Shown here: one piece after another, positions 44,390 through 53,565 of the stretch
How positions within the stretch are numbered: position 1 is the stretch's first letter
Layout: every line of letters starts with the position of its first letter
Assembly: GCA_013388745.1 (NCBI GenBank)
Contig: JACAER010000034.1
Span: forward strand, 62,001 to 126,000
Origin: Chloroflexota bacterium
GTDB lineage: Bacteria > Chloroflexota > Anaerolineae > Aggregatilineales > Phototrophicaceae
DNA: 64,000 bases
Direction: 5' to 3'
The notes under the pieces: generated by a model
What the model was told of the DNA's origin: nothing
The model's database searches: none
What the model saw: the letters and a program-made list of their open reading frames with translations, nothing else
Made by a program: the position numbers and the translations under genes

Positions 44390-44755
44390 TTGAGGAGGCT
44401 TGTTCTGGAAAGCATTGACCTGGCTCGTTTTATCGTGGACACGTTGGAGGACAAAAAGGCCGAAAACATCGTTCTGCTCGACCTGCGTCCCGATACCATC
44501 ATCGCCGATTTCTTCATCATCTGTAACGGCAACAGCGATCGCCAACTGCGCGCGCTGGTTGATCATGTGCGCACCGGCGTCAAAGAGCGCGGCGGCAAAC
44601 TGCCCTTTAGTGTCGAAGGCACGCCCGAAAGCGGTTGGATGCTGATGGATTACGGCGACATCATCGTGCATCTGTTCCTGGAACGCCAGCGCCAGTACTA
44701 CGATCTGGAAGGCCTGTGGCGCAAAGAAGCGAACGTTCTGCTGAGCATTCAGTAG
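44390..44755 (+). CDS. rsfS: Ribosomal silencing factor RsfS
   Basis: About 116 residues of RsfS: ESIDLARFIVDTLEDKKAENIVLLDL, DFFIICNGNSDRQLRALVDHV, WMLMDYGDIIVHLF, and YYDLEGLW near the end. The protein binds L14 and keeps subunits apart in starvation. The outermost usual start is TTG 44390, but the Shine-Dalgarno GAGGAGG (44392-44398) lies inside that frame and points to CTG 44405, which is also where family proteins begin. Confidence 0.93.
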   Translation: MRRLVLESIDLARFIVDTLEDKKAENIVLLDLRPDTIIADFFIICNGNSDRQLRALVDHVRTGVKERGGKLPFSVEGTPESGWMLMDYGDIIVHLFLERQRQYYDLEGLWRKEANVLLSIQ

Positions 44756-44768
44756 CCTCCGGGCGCGC

Positions 44769-45830
44769 ATGAGCCTGAAAGCGTTGGCACACATCGTCGT
44801 TAATCTCTTTCGCGCGCTGGCGGGGGCTTATGGCCTCAGCGTCAGCGGTTTTATAGGGCTGCGCCTGCTGCTGGGCGAATCCTGGCCGCTGCTGGGTTTC
44901 CTCAGCAACTTCTTGCATCTGCTGCTGCTGCCTGCGCTGCTGTTTTTGCCTTTGCTCGCGCTGCCTCTACTGCTCAAACGCAGGGCGGCGGCCTGGAGCA
45001 TCGCCCTGCCGCTGGCCGCCACACAGCTTGTGCCCGCGCTCACCTTTTTGCTGACGTATGGCGCGCAGTTTTTGCCGCGCGCGCACAGCAGCAGCCCGGC
45101 CATCACCGTGCTCACCTATAATCTGCACGCCGAACGCGCCGATCTCAGCGGCATGATCGCCGTGATGCGCGCGTCCGGCGCGGATGTGATCGCCGTGCAG
45201 GAACTGAGTGTGTTCGCCGCTGCGGGGCTGCCGCCGGCGCTGCGCGATCTGTACCCCTACAGCGCGCTGTATCCCGGCACAACCAACCCCACACATGGGC
45301 AGGGCATCTTCAGCCGGCATCCGATTGTCGCAGAAACTTACTGGCAGAACACGCACCTGCGCGCCACGATGGGGCATTTGCGCGCGCTGATCGATTTCGA
45401 CGGGCGGCGCCTCGTTTTCTACAACACCCATCCCGTGCATCCCGGCATGGTTGGCAGCTTTTACGATGACAGTGTGCGCGGCGCAGAGATCGATATTGTG
45501 CTGCAACGGGCAGCGGGTGAAAGCGTACCTGTTGTGATGCTGGGCGATTTTAATATGGGCGAATGGTCGGAGGACTATGCACGGATCACCGCACGCCACA
45601 CTGACGTCTACCGCGCCGTCGGCTATGGCTTCGGCCTGACGTTCCCAGAATGGAGCCGCGCCGATACGCTGCCGGGCTTCCGCGCGCGTCCGCTGCCGCT
45701 GCCGCCGCTGCTGCGCCTGGACTACGTGTTCGTGAGCGGGCTGCTGCCGCTGGAAGCGCAGGTCTGGCCAGACGCCGGCGGCTCTGACCACTATCCGCTG
45801 CGGGTACAACTAGGTTTGGCCGATGACTGA
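44769..45830 (+). CDS. Membrane-anchored endonuclease/exonuclease/phosphatase (EEP) protein, copy 1 of 3
   Basis: 353 residues. Three N-terminal helices (about 10-100) are followed by the EEP fold: TVLTYNLHAERAD, DVIAVQELSVF, FYNTHPVHPG, VVMLGDFNMGEWSEDY and GGSDHYPLRVQL. The metal-binding Asn, Glu and the Asp-His pair are present, so it should be active as a phosphodiesterase, nuclease or sphingomyelinase-like enzyme outside the membrane. Followed by two paralogues with overlapping starts. Confidence 0.85.
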   Translation: MSLKALAHIVVNLFRALAGAYGLSVSGFIGLRLLLGESWPLLGFLSNFLHLLLLPALLFLPLLALPLLLKRRAAAWSIALPLAATQLVPALTFLLTYGAQFLPRAHSSSPAITVLTYNLHAERADLSGMIAVMRASGADVIAVQELSVFAAAGLPPALRDLYPYSALYPGTTNPTHGQGIFSRHPIVAETYWQNTHLRATMGHLRALIDFDGRRLVFYNTHPVHPGMVGSFYDDSVRGAEIDIVLQRAAGESVPVVMLGDFNMGEWSEDYARITARHTDVYRAVGYGFGLTFPEWSRADTLPGFRARPLPLPPLLRLDYVFVSGLLPLEAQVWPDAGGSDHYPLRVQLGLADD

Positions 45831-46818
45831 ACAACCTCCGCCCAACATACTCGTCAGACTAGGACATTTACTGCTATGGCCGCTGCTGCTGTACGGCGCG
45901 GGTGCCAGCCTGCTGCTGCTGCTGCGTCTGCTGTCGGGCGAAAGTCTGTGGCCGGTGCTGCTTTTTAACAATTTTCTGCCCGCGCTGTTGTTGCCCGCGC
46001 TGCTCTTTTTGCCGCTGCTGCTGCTGCTGCGCCGCTGGCGTGCCGCCGCGCTGCAAGCCCCGCCAGCGCTGGCCTTCGCGCTGATGTACGGTACACTCTT
46101 TTTGCCCACTGTTTCTGCTCCCACGCCCGCCGCCGATGCGCCGCAAATCAGCGTCCTAACCTTTAATCTCAGTCTGCGCAACCGCGATTTCGAAGCCGTC
46201 GTGCAGATGCTCCGCGCCGTTGACGCCGATGTCGTCGCGCTGCAAGAGGTCAACCGCGCCGCCTATTTTTACCTGGACGATGATCTGGCCGACCTGTATC
46301 CTTATCGCGCCTTCCACCCGGATCTTCAACCGCCGGGACAGGCTGTGCTCAGCCGTTTTCCGATTCTGGAAGACAATTACTGGCAGGTCGAACGCGCGCA
46401 TCAGCGTGTGCTGCTCGATTTCGGCGGCACGCCCATCGTTCTCTACAACGTGCATCCGGTGCATTTTACACTCAACCGCCGCGTGTTTTTCAGCTTCGAG
46501 GCGCAGCAGCGCGAAATCGATGACATTCTGGCGCGCACCGTCAACGAAAACGTGCCGCTGCTGCTGGTCGGTGACTTCAACACCAGCGACCAGAGCGCCA
46601 TGTATCAGCGCTTCGCCGCGCTGTATAGCGACGCCTTCCGCACGGTAGGCAGCGGGCTGGGGCTGACCTTTCCCGGCGCGCTGCCGCTGGCGCGTCTGGA
46701 CTACGTATTCTATAATCCAGCGTTTGTGCCGCTGGAAGCACTGGTGTGGCCGGATACGGGCGGCTCTGACCATCATCCCGTATTCGCTCGGCTGGCATGG
46801 GTTGGACAATCTGGATGA
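45823..46818 (+). CDS. Membrane-anchored EEP protein, copy 2 of 3
   Basis: 331 residues, overlapping the previous gene by 8 bp. Same plan as its neighbour: three Leu-rich N-terminal helices (about 10-95) and an EEP domain with SVLTFNLSLRNRD, DVVALQEVNR, YNVHPVHFT, LLVGDFNTSDQS and GGSDHHPVFARL. All catalytic residues are kept. Sequence similarity to copies 1 and 3 is evident over the full length, including the RLDYVF..P..P.EA.VWPD segment. Translational coupling is likely. Confidence 0.85.
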   Translation: MTEQPPPNILVRLGHLLLWPLLLYGAGASLLLLLRLLSGESLWPVLLFNNFLPALLLPALLFLPLLLLLRRWRAAALQAPPALAFALMYGTLFLPTVSAPTPAADAPQISVLTFNLSLRNRDFEAVVQMLRAVDADVVALQEVNRAAYFYLDDDLADLYPYRAFHPDLQPPGQAVLSRFPILEDNYWQVERAHQRVLLDFGGTPIVLYNVHPVHFTLNRRVFFSFEAQQREIDDILARTVNENVPLLLVGDFNTSDQSAMYQRFAALYSDAFRTVGSGLGLTFPGALPLARLDYVFYNPAFVPLEALVWPDTGGSDHHPVFARLAWVGQSG

Positions 46819-47777
46819 AGCATTTACGCAGAGTAGGACGCGCCGCACGCATTTTCGCCATCGGCTATGGCCTGTTCATCGCGCTGTTTTTAGTGCTGCG
46901 GCTGCTGGTGGGCGAGCGCTTCTGGTTGGTGGCGTTGTTCGACGCGCTGCTGCCGGCGCTGTTTTTCCCGGCGCTGGCGCTGCTGCTCATCGGCCTTATC
47001 ACGCGCCATATGCGCGTCATGGTCGCCCAGTTTCCGGCTCTGTTGGGTTTCATGCTGCTCTACAGCACTGTGCTGCTGCCGCCCCCGACGACCGCGCAGC
47101 CCGGCGACATTCGCTTCGGTCTGCTGACCTACAATGTTTACTCGCGCAATGACAGTTACAGTGAAATCGCGCGTATCATCCGCGAAGCCGATGCCGAAAT
47201 TGTGCTGCTGCAAGAGGTGAGCGCCACCGCCGCCGTCTATTTCGAGCAGAATCTGGCCGATCTGTATCCGCAGCGCGTTTTTTACCCCCACGAAGGCCAT
47301 GCCGGACAGGGCGCGCTCAGCCGCTACCCCATCGTGACACAAACCTACTGGCAGATGGAACTCGGCCATCTGCGCCTGGAGGTGCAGATCAACGACACGC
47401 CCGTCGTTATCTATTCCCTGCATCCTATTCACCCCTTCTTATTAACGCGCGGCCTGTTTAATCAGACGCCACAAAACGCCGAAATCGACGATGCCCTGGC
47501 GCGCGCGGCGGCGGAAAGCGGCGCCGTCGTGCTGGCGGGCGACTTCAACATCTCCGATCTCTCCGATGCTTACGAGCGCATCACGGCCTCGTATGGCGAC
47601 GCCTTTCGGGCGGAAGGCGGCGGGCTGGGGCTGACCTTCCCGGCGTTTTTCCCGCTGGCGCGCCTCGATTATGTCTTCTACAACAGCGCTATTGTCCCGG
47701 TCGATGCCCGTGTCTGGCCAGAAGCCGCCGGCAGCGACCACTTCCCGCTGCTGGTTCACCTCTCGCTTGCCCCCTGA
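46815..47777 (+). CDS. Membrane-anchored EEP protein, copy 3 of 3
   Basis: 320 residues from ATG 46815, overlapping the previous stop as ATGA. N-terminal helices (about 10-85) and an EEP domain with FGLLTYNVYSRND, EIVLLQEVSAT, YSLHPIHPF, VVLAGDFNISDLSDAY and AGSDHFPLLVHL. Catalytic residues complete. Each of the three genes is about as similar to the others as expected for old tandem duplications that have since diverged in the loops around the active site. Confidence 0.85.
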   Translation: MKHLRRVGRAARIFAIGYGLFIALFLVLRLLVGERFWLVALFDALLPALFFPALALLLIGLITRHMRVMVAQFPALLGFMLLYSTVLLPPPTTAQPGDIRFGLLTYNVYSRNDSYSEIARIIREADAEIVLLQEVSATAAVYFEQNLADLYPQRVFYPHEGHAGQGALSRYPIVTQTYWQMELGHLRLEVQINDTPVVIYSLHPIHPFLLTRGLFNQTPQNAEIDDALARAAAESGAVVLAGDFNISDLSDAYERITASYGDAFRAEGGGLGLTFPAFFPLARLDYVFYNSAIVPVDARVWPEAAGSDHFPLLVHLSLAP

Positions 47778-47934
47778 CACGCTGCCTCCGGTATAGGGGG
47801 GTTGGCCTCGCAATAAGCGCTTCACAATTTTTTCACGAAAATTTATGATTTCTTCGGAACGCCAAGGTCGAATTGGGTGTATCATGCTTTATAGATCATT
47901 ACGAACATTACACATTCTCATTCTGAGGGACATC

Positions 47935-48096
47935 ATGGTTCGCACAAGCAGCAGAACAACCAGAAACATTACTCGCCTGGTGCTGATTTGGGGCTTCATC
48001 GCCCTGCTGACGATCGGCTTCATGAAAGCCAGCGCCGCCTCCAGCAGCAGAACGCCGCTTACCAGCCCCGTGCCGGTGCTTTTCCACAGCTTCTAA
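47935..48096 (+). CDS. Small single-pass membrane protein
   Basis: 53 residues from ATG 47935 behind GAGGGA. A basic N-terminus (MVRTSSRTTRNITR) is followed by one hydrophobic segment (LVLIWGFIALLTIGF) and a Ser/Pro-rich tail. It has a good ribosome site and its own terminator. Could be a small envelope protein or toxin-like peptide; not recognised. Confidence 0.55.
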   Translation: MVRTSSRTTRNITRLVLIWGFIALLTIGFMKASAASSSRTPLTSPVPVLFHSF

Positions 48097-48118
48097 AAGC
48101 ATCACCATCGCCAAATTC

Positions 48119-48155
48119 AAAAGGGTATCCGCGCAGGATGCCCTTTTCGTTTTTG
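48119..48155 (+). terminator. Intrinsic terminator after the small membrane protein
   Basis: AAAAGGG(T)ATCC pairs with GGAT(G)CCCTTTT across a 5-nt loop, followed by CGTTTTT. 22 nt after the stop codon. Confidence 0.8.
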
Positions 48156-48296
48156 GCGGCTGAACGGTGTTTTGCGCTTGGCACGCGGATCACAGCGGCT
48201 ACCCGGCGCGCCCCATCGTTCGAAACGACCTCTTCGGCGGGACGCCGCCGGCAGCCGGCAGTTTCAACTGCTGGCGAGCCAAAGTACACACTCCCG

Positions 48297-49934
48297 CTAC
48301 GACGCCGGAAAAAGCCGTTCCACCGTCAGCGTGAAACCGCCGCTGCTGCCGCTGTATCCGGCCACGCGCACTGTGAAGGTGCCGTTCTCTGGCAGGGTCA
48401 GCGTCAGGCGCGGGTTCAACGTACCGTCGCTGTCATCGGCCTCCGCGATCACCTGCCCTGCCGGGTCGAGCACAGCCACCACCGGGTCAAGCCCGCTGCC
48501 CGCCTGCCCCACAACCCGAATCTGCATCTCTACGCCCGCCTGCCCCTGAAACGGATAAAAAAGATAGGTGTTGGGGGGCACTGTCTCGGCAATGCTGAAA
48601 ATCGCCACCACGCCCGGCAGCGGAGTGGCCGTTGGCGCGGCGTTGATGTAGCGCCAGATCATGGTATACGCGCCGACAGAAGCCGCCCCCGCCGCCGTGA
48701 TACGAATGTGGTACAGTCCGCTGGCCGGCGCGCTCACCTGGGCGATCAGCGCCGCGCGCGCGCCGCCGCTGTTATCGTCGCGCGCGATCACGTTGTCCGT
48801 CGTATCGTCCGGCGTGTCATCATTAGCGAGCGCGAATTCCAGCACAGGGTCGAACGATTCATCGTCCGGCGTCACCGCGACGGCGATGATGTCGCCCGCG
48901 TTCAGGTATAAACTCCAGACATGGCGCAGCCCACGCCGCGGGATCGTGCCCACAAAGGCTTGATCGGCGATGGTGCGCCCCTGCTGCACATCCTCGCGCG
49001 AGACGCCGCGCCCATAAGACACCACATAATCGCCCATCGTGTTTTCCAGCCCGGTGATATACACGCTGTACACGGCGGTGCTGCGAATCGGCACATTAGC
49101 GACCAGCGCGTCATCGCCCGCGGCGGAATTATCGGCGTTGGCGCTGGCGATTACTTCGCCATCGGGGCCGATGATGTCGATGTTCGGGCGCAGCGCACCG
49201 TCGCCCGCCGGGCTCACGCCGACAGAAATGCGCTCGCCCGCCGCCGCGAAAAACGAAAAAATGTCGATGTCCCCCGCCCGGCTGATGCTGCCCAGCAGCG
49301 GCACATGATCTTCCAGACGATTTCTGCCGCTGACGGCGGTGGCCAGCGTAGGGGTCAGTACCTCGACCTGCGGCGCAGCGGGCGCGGGCGTGCTGAAAAC
49401 CGGCGTGACAGGTTGCGGATTAAACAGCAGTTGGATGCTGTAACCGCCGGTGAAACCTTTGCCCGAAGCCTGCACGCGGTATACGCCGCTCACAGGCAGC
49501 GGGATATTGCGCAGCAGCGCGCCGCCGTCCACGCCGTTGTTATCGTCCACCGCCAGCGGTTCGCCCGATGGACTGATAAGCAGCAGATACGGATCCAGCG
49601 TGCCGGAGACGCGCGCCATGCTGATGCTGACCATTTGCCCGGCGCGCGCTTCAAACGTGTAGACCTGGATACGGCCATCATCGAACAAACCGCCCTGCAC
49701 CTGCCCCTCAACGAGTGTCCCGATCAGCACACCCACATCGGTCGGCGGCGGCGTGGGCGTGGGGATGCCGACGACTTGGGTGACAACCACAGGCGCAGCG
49801 CTCGGCACGGGTGTCAGGGTCGCGGTGGGGAAAACGGCCAGCGTAGGAAGCTGCGCCGGGGCGTTCAGGTTGTCGCAGGCCGCCAGCAGCGCGACCAGCA
49901 GCGCAGCCAGCAGCGCCAAAATTCGCTTAAGCAT
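48297..49934 (-). CDS. Lipoprotein with repeated PPC-like domains
   Basis: 545 residues from ATG 49934, where a lipoprotein signal starts (LLAALLVALLAACDN, lipobox LAAC at about residues 17-20). A Pro/Thr-rich linker (PTLAVFPTATLTPVPS) leads to four PPC-type beta sandwiches with recurring cores: YTFEARAGQMVSISMAR, DIFSFFAAAGERISVGV, RHVWSLYLNAGDIIAVAV and FYPFQGQAGVEMQIRV, each with DPVLEF- or LDPYL-like acidic loops. Outer-surface carbohydrate-binding or adhesive role is likely. Its start overlaps the acetyltransferase gene by 8 bp. Confidence 0.75.
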   Translation of the reverse strand: MLKRILALLAALLVALLAACDNLNAPAQLPTLAVFPTATLTPVPSAAPVVVTQVVGIPTPTPPPTDVGVLIGTLVEGQVQGGLFDDGRIQVYTFEARAGQMVSISMARVSGTLDPYLLLISPSGEPLAVDDNNGVDGGALLRNIPLPVSGVYRVQASGKGFTGGYSIQLLFNPQPVTPVFSTPAPAAPQVEVLTPTLATAVSGRNRLEDHVPLLGSISRAGDIDIFSFFAAAGERISVGVSPAGDGALRPNIDIIGPDGEVIASANADNSAAGDDALVANVPIRSTAVYSVYITGLENTMGDYVVSYGRGVSREDVQQGRTIADQAFVGTIPRRGLRHVWSLYLNAGDIIAVAVTPDDESFDPVLEFALANDDTPDDTTDNVIARDDNSGGARAALIAQVSAPASGLYHIRITAAGAASVGAYTMIWRYINAAPTATPLPGVVAIFSIAETVPPNTYLFYPFQGQAGVEMQIRVVGQAGSGLDPVVAVLDPAGQVIAEADDSDGTLNPRLTLTLPENGTFTVRVAGYSGSSGGFTLTVERLFPAS

Positions 49935-50700
49935 TGCTGCGCTTCTCCACGATATAGCCGTTGGCTTCTTTATGAAATCCCGCCGCCGTGTAACCCTGCG
50001 CGAAGGCAGTTTGCAGCGCGGCGCGCACGCCCATACGCCACGTGAGCCGCAGTGTATGCGTTTCGATGCTCGACCACGAAGCGCGCGGCAGCGGTACAAA
50101 ATAGGCCGCTTCCTGCCACTGCGACGGGAGATTCAGCGCGAGATGGACGTCATCGGCGGCTTGCAGCAGCGCCGGCGGCACACGCCCCGTATGCGCCTTG
50201 CCTTGTGGCTGCCGCAGCTTCCATGCCGCTTCTACACGATCCGATGGCAGGCCGCGATTAATATCGTCGTCCATGTCGCCGTAAAAATTCTCGTGATAGA
50301 CGCTCACCGTCGCGCCCAACAGCGCGATATTGAAGTGCGCGTTGCCGCGCTGCAAGGGGTCGAACGTCCAACGAATGATTTCGTAGCCCTGTTCAAGCGC
50401 CCATGCGCGCTGGCGCTGTTTGAGTTCATAGCCTACGCCCCGCCCTTGATAGGCCGGATGCACACCCGCCATGTGCGACCAGAAAAACACCTCTGCGCCG
50501 CGTTTGGCCGCGAAGCCAAACGCCATGCCCACCATCTGTTCGCCGTCGTAAGCCCCCAGCGTCACGCCGCCGTTTTCCGCCGCCGCGTGCATGATATACA
50601 TCGGCACAGCGTCCAGCGGGTTCAGCCCCCAGACGACGATTTCCAATTGTTCGACAGCGCGCAGTTCGGGCACGGTATGCAGGATGCGGTAATCAATCAT
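49927..50700 (-). CDS. GNAT-family acetyltransferase, COG3375-like
   Basis: 257 residues. VFFWSHMAGVHPAYQGRGVGYELK is the acetyl-CoA loop (RGVGYEL), and EIIRWTFDPLQRGNAHFNIALLGA with NFYGDMDDDINRGLPSDR are hallmarks of the COG3375 predicted acetyltransferases. Substrate unknown. Shares a transcript with the PPC lipoprotein. Confidence 0.82.
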   Translation of the reverse strand: MIDYRILHTVPELRAVEQLEIVVWGLNPLDAVPMYIMHAAAENGGVTLGAYDGEQMVGMAFGFAAKRGAEVFFWSHMAGVHPAYQGRGVGYELKQRQRAWALEQGYEIIRWTFDPLQRGNAHFNIALLGATVSVYHENFYGDMDDDINRGLPSDRVEAAWKLRQPQGKAHTGRVPPALLQAADDVHLALNLPSQWQEAAYFVPLPRASWSSIETHTLRLTWRMGVRAALQTAFAQGYTAAGFHKEANGYIVEKRSNA

Positions 50701-50773
50701 GGATTAAAAGGTGTCAAAAATCATAAACTCTGCCAGTGTACTGCAAGGTAGTACACACGGCAACCGCTTTCGC

Positions 50774-50779
50774 TATACT
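50774..50779 (+). promoter_or_regulatory. TATACT box close to the acetyltransferase start
   Basis: TATACT ends 6 nt before ATG 50786, so the message probably starts at the AUG. No Shine-Dalgarno is visible. Confidence 0.5.
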
Positions 50780-50785
50780 TAAGAT

Positions 50786-51295
50786 ATGATGCAACGACCG
50801 CTTGCCTTACACTCCCCCGATACGCGCTGGCGCATTCGCCCGGTGCGTTTGACGGACATCGATGCGCTGCAAAGATACTGCTGGCCGGAGCGCTCGTATT
50901 CCGCGCTGTATAATCTTGCCAGCCGCGCGCTGGGATTGGCGAAAGAAGGCAACGGATTAGGGATTGTCGTGCTCGATTCGGCCAACAGCGTGCGTGCCTA
51001 TGGGCAGCTTACCGCCTGGCCGAACTGCGCGGAAATCACCGATTTGATCGTTTCGGAACCGCTGCGCAATCGCGGCATCGGCACCACCATGATTCAATAT
51101 TTGCTGCGCGCGGCGCGCGAAATGCAGGCCACCTGTGTCGAGATCGGCGCCAACGCCGAAAATACGCGCGCGCTGGCGCTCTATCGTCGGTTGGGTTTCA
51201 GCGACAGCCATGTGGTGCAGGTGCGTGAACGCGGCAGCCCGCAGCAGCTTGTCTATTTACGTTTAGAGTTAACAGGGAGTCCTTATGACCAATGA
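50786..51295 (+). CDS. GNAT-family N-acetyltransferase
   Basis: 169 residues. Core motif ITDLIVSEPLRNRGIGTTMIQYLLRAA, then ENTRALALYRRLGF near the C-terminus, standard for GNAT enzymes such as RimI-like or small-molecule acetyltransferases. The end overlaps the SDR gene by 11 bp, so they form a two-gene unit. Substrate unknown. Confidence 0.85.
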   Translation: MMQRPLALHSPDTRWRIRPVRLTDIDALQRYCWPERSYSALYNLASRALGLAKEGNGLGIVVLDSANSVRAYGQLTAWPNCAEITDLIVSEPLRNRGIGTTMIQYLLRAAREMQATCVEIGANAENTRALALYRRLGFSDSHVVQVRERGSPQQLVYLRLELTGSPYDQ

Positions 51296-52070
51296 TTTTG
51301 CCGGCCAAAAAGTGCTGCTGACAGGCGCGGCCAGCGGGATGGGCTTATCCACCGCGCGCCTGCTCAAAAATTTGGGCGCGGAACTGATGCTCTGGGACAT
51401 CAACGGCGCGGCGCTGGAAGCCACTGCCCGCGAACTCAAGGCGCAGTCGTGCGTGGTCGATGTCTGCGACAAAGACGCGGTGCTAAGCGCGATGGAACAG
51501 AGTGTCGCCGCGCTGGGGGGCACGCTCAATCTGGTGATTCACTTCCCAGGCGTCATGCCGACGGGCATGTTCGACAAGCTCGCGCTGGATGCCCACAAGC
51601 GCACCATCGACATTAACCTGTGGGGATCGACAGTGGTGGCTTACACAGCGCTGCCCTATCTGAAAAAATCCAAAGGCGGGCTGGTGTTTTTGGGGTCGGT
51701 TTCGGCTTCTTACGGCGGCCCAGAATTCGCGCTGTACGGCGCGACCAAAGCGGCGATTCTTAGCCTGGCGCAGGCGCTGCGCATCGAACTGGAAGACGAC
51801 GGCGTGTATGTCGCGGTGGTCAACCCGCACTTTGTCAACACGCCGCTGATCGACGAAAACGCGCGCCAGACGCGCTTCATGCGCGCCAAATCGCTGTTTG
51901 TGGAAGTCAGCACGCCGGAACATGTTGCGCGCACGATTCTGGAAGGCATCCGCAAACGCGAGTTCATGATCTGGCCGAGCTGGCGTCCGAGCCTGGTCTT
52001 CCACCTCAGCCGCTACGGGCACTTTATCTCGCACCTGCTGATGCGCGATACCTGGCGCGGCGTGAAATAA
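51285..52070 (+). CDS. Short-chain dehydrogenase/reductase (SDR)
   Basis: 261 residues with GGGAG ribosome site. TGAASGMGLSTA (TGxxxGxG cofactor loop), catalytic Ser in VFLGSVSASYGG and YGATKAA with the Tyr-Lys pair. The usual NNAG is IHFPG, a common variation. VNPHFVNTPL closes the active site. A C-terminal hydrophobic tail (LVFHLSRYGHFISHLL) may touch the membrane, as in SDRs for lipids or retinoid-like substrates. Confidence 0.88.
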   Translation: MTNDFAGQKVLLTGAASGMGLSTARLLKNLGAELMLWDINGAALEATARELKAQSCVVDVCDKDAVLSAMEQSVAALGGTLNLVIHFPGVMPTGMFDKLALDAHKRTIDINLWGSTVVAYTALPYLKKSKGGLVFLGSVSASYGGPEFALYGATKAAILSLAQALRIELEDDGVYVAVVNPHFVNTPLIDENARQTRFMRAKSLFVEVSTPEHVARTILEGIRKREFMIWPSWRPSLVFHLSRYGHFISHLLMRDTWRGVK

Positions 52071-52188
52071 GCTGGCGTGTGAGGGCACGATGCGCAGGTG
52101 TTGTGCCCTAAGCTGTGAAATGTTCGATAATGGCCGGTGTCGGCAAATCGTAGATTCGCCACGGCAGCCAGTACGCGATTGTGGTTGA

Positions 52189-53565
52189 TTATTCGCGCGG
52201 CACGGCCAGCGCCAGCGCTTCGGCGATGTTGCGCACCTCGATCAGTTTAAGGCCAGAGGGGACGTCATCGACTTTGCGCCGCATCTTGGGCACAAGCGCG
52301 CGCTTGAAGCCCAATTTGGCCGCTTCGTTGAGGCGTGCGCCAAGCTGGCCGACGGCGCGCAGTTCGCCGCTCAACCCGATCTCGCCGATGAAGGTTAAAT
52401 CCGCCGCCAGCGGTTTATCATAGTAACTGGAAGCCATCGCCGCGGCCATCGCCAGATCGGAGGCCGGCTCGTTGATCTTGATGCCGCCGACGACGTTGAC
52501 AAAAATATCCTGTTCATGAAGGCGCAGGCCAACACGTTTGCTCAGCACCGCGCTCACCAGCAGCAGCCGGTTCATGTCTACGCCGTTAGGCGTGCGGCGC
52601 GGGTTGCCGAAAGGTGTCGGGCTGGTCAGGGCTTGCAGTTCCACCAGCAGCGGGCGCGTGCCTTCCATCGTCACGGCGATGGCGGAACCTGGCGCGTTAA
52701 TCACCCGTTCCGCCAAAAACGCCTCTGATGGATTGGGCACTTCGACCATACCCGTCCCCGACATCTCAAAAACGCCGACTTCGCTGGTGGCGCCGAAGCG
52801 ATTTTTGACGCTGCGCAGGAGACGAAAAGCCTGGAAAGGGTCGCCTTCGAGGTACAGTACAGTATCGACAATGTGTTCCAGCACTTTCGGGCCGGCGATA
52901 CTGCCTTCTTTGGTCACGTGGCCGACGAGAAACACACACACGCCGCTGGATTTGGCCAGCCCTTGCAGCCGCCCCGCGCATTCCCGCACCTGGCTGACGT
53001 TGCCCGGCGACGATTCCAGGTCATCGGCGTACATCGTCTGGATCGAGTCCACGATCAGCACTGTCGGGTTAACACGGTTGACGTGTTCGAGAATCTGGCC
53101 GAGATTGGTTTCTGTCAGCAGAAACAGGTCTTGCGCGCTGATATTCAGCCGGTCGGCGCGCATTTTGATCTGGGCGGCGGATTCTTCGCCGGAAACGTAC
53201 AAGACAGTACCGACTTCTTCGGCGATGGCGTGCGAGACTTGCAGCAGCATAGTGCTTTTGCCCGCGCCCGGTTCGCCCGCCACCAGCACGATACTCCCCG
53301 GCACAATCCCGCCGCCCAACACACGGCTGAACTCGTGGATAGGGACGTAGAGACGCTCGCCCATGTCCGCGCTGACTTCGGCCAGGCGCTGTGGGGCGCT
53401 GCGGGTACTGCCCAGCGGTTGGCGATTTTGCCTGGCCGGTTTGGCGATTTCTTCGACTTCTTCGATCATCGTGTTGAACTGCCCGCAGTTGGGACAGCGA
53501 CCGAAACCTTTGAGCGCGCGGTAGCCACAGTGCTGGCAGACATAGCTGGAGCGGGTTTTTGCCAT
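52189..53565 (-). CDS. radA: DNA repair protein RadA
   Basis: 458 residues. An N-terminal C4 zinc finger (CQHCGYRALKGFGRCPNCGQ), a RecA-like ATPase with Walker A GEPGAGKST, Walker B VLIVDSIQTMY and the RadA-specific KNRFG, and a Lon-protease-like C-terminal domain (INEPASDLAMAAAMASS, with FIGEIGLSGELRAVGQ). RadA is a branch-migration helicase in recombination. Its promoter must lie in 53566-53640. Confidence 0.95.
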   Translation of the reverse strand: MAKTRSSYVCQHCGYRALKGFGRCPNCGQFNTMIEEVEEIAKPARQNRQPLGSTRSAPQRLAEVSADMGERLYVPIHEFSRVLGGGIVPGSIVLVAGEPGAGKSTMLLQVSHAIAEEVGTVLYVSGEESAAQIKMRADRLNISAQDLFLLTETNLGQILEHVNRVNPTVLIVDSIQTMYADDLESSPGNVSQVRECAGRLQGLAKSSGVCVFLVGHVTKEGSIAGPKVLEHIVDTVLYLEGDPFQAFRLLRSVKNRFGATSEVGVFEMSGTGMVEVPNPSEAFLAERVINAPGSAIAVTMEGTRPLLVELQALTSPTPFGNPRRTPNGVDMNRLLLVSAVLSKRVGLRLHEQDIFVNVVGGIKINEPASDLAMAAAMASSYYDKPLAADLTFIGEIGLSGELRAVGQLGARLNEAAKLGFKRALVPKMRRKVDDVPSGLKLIEVRNIAEALALAVPRE

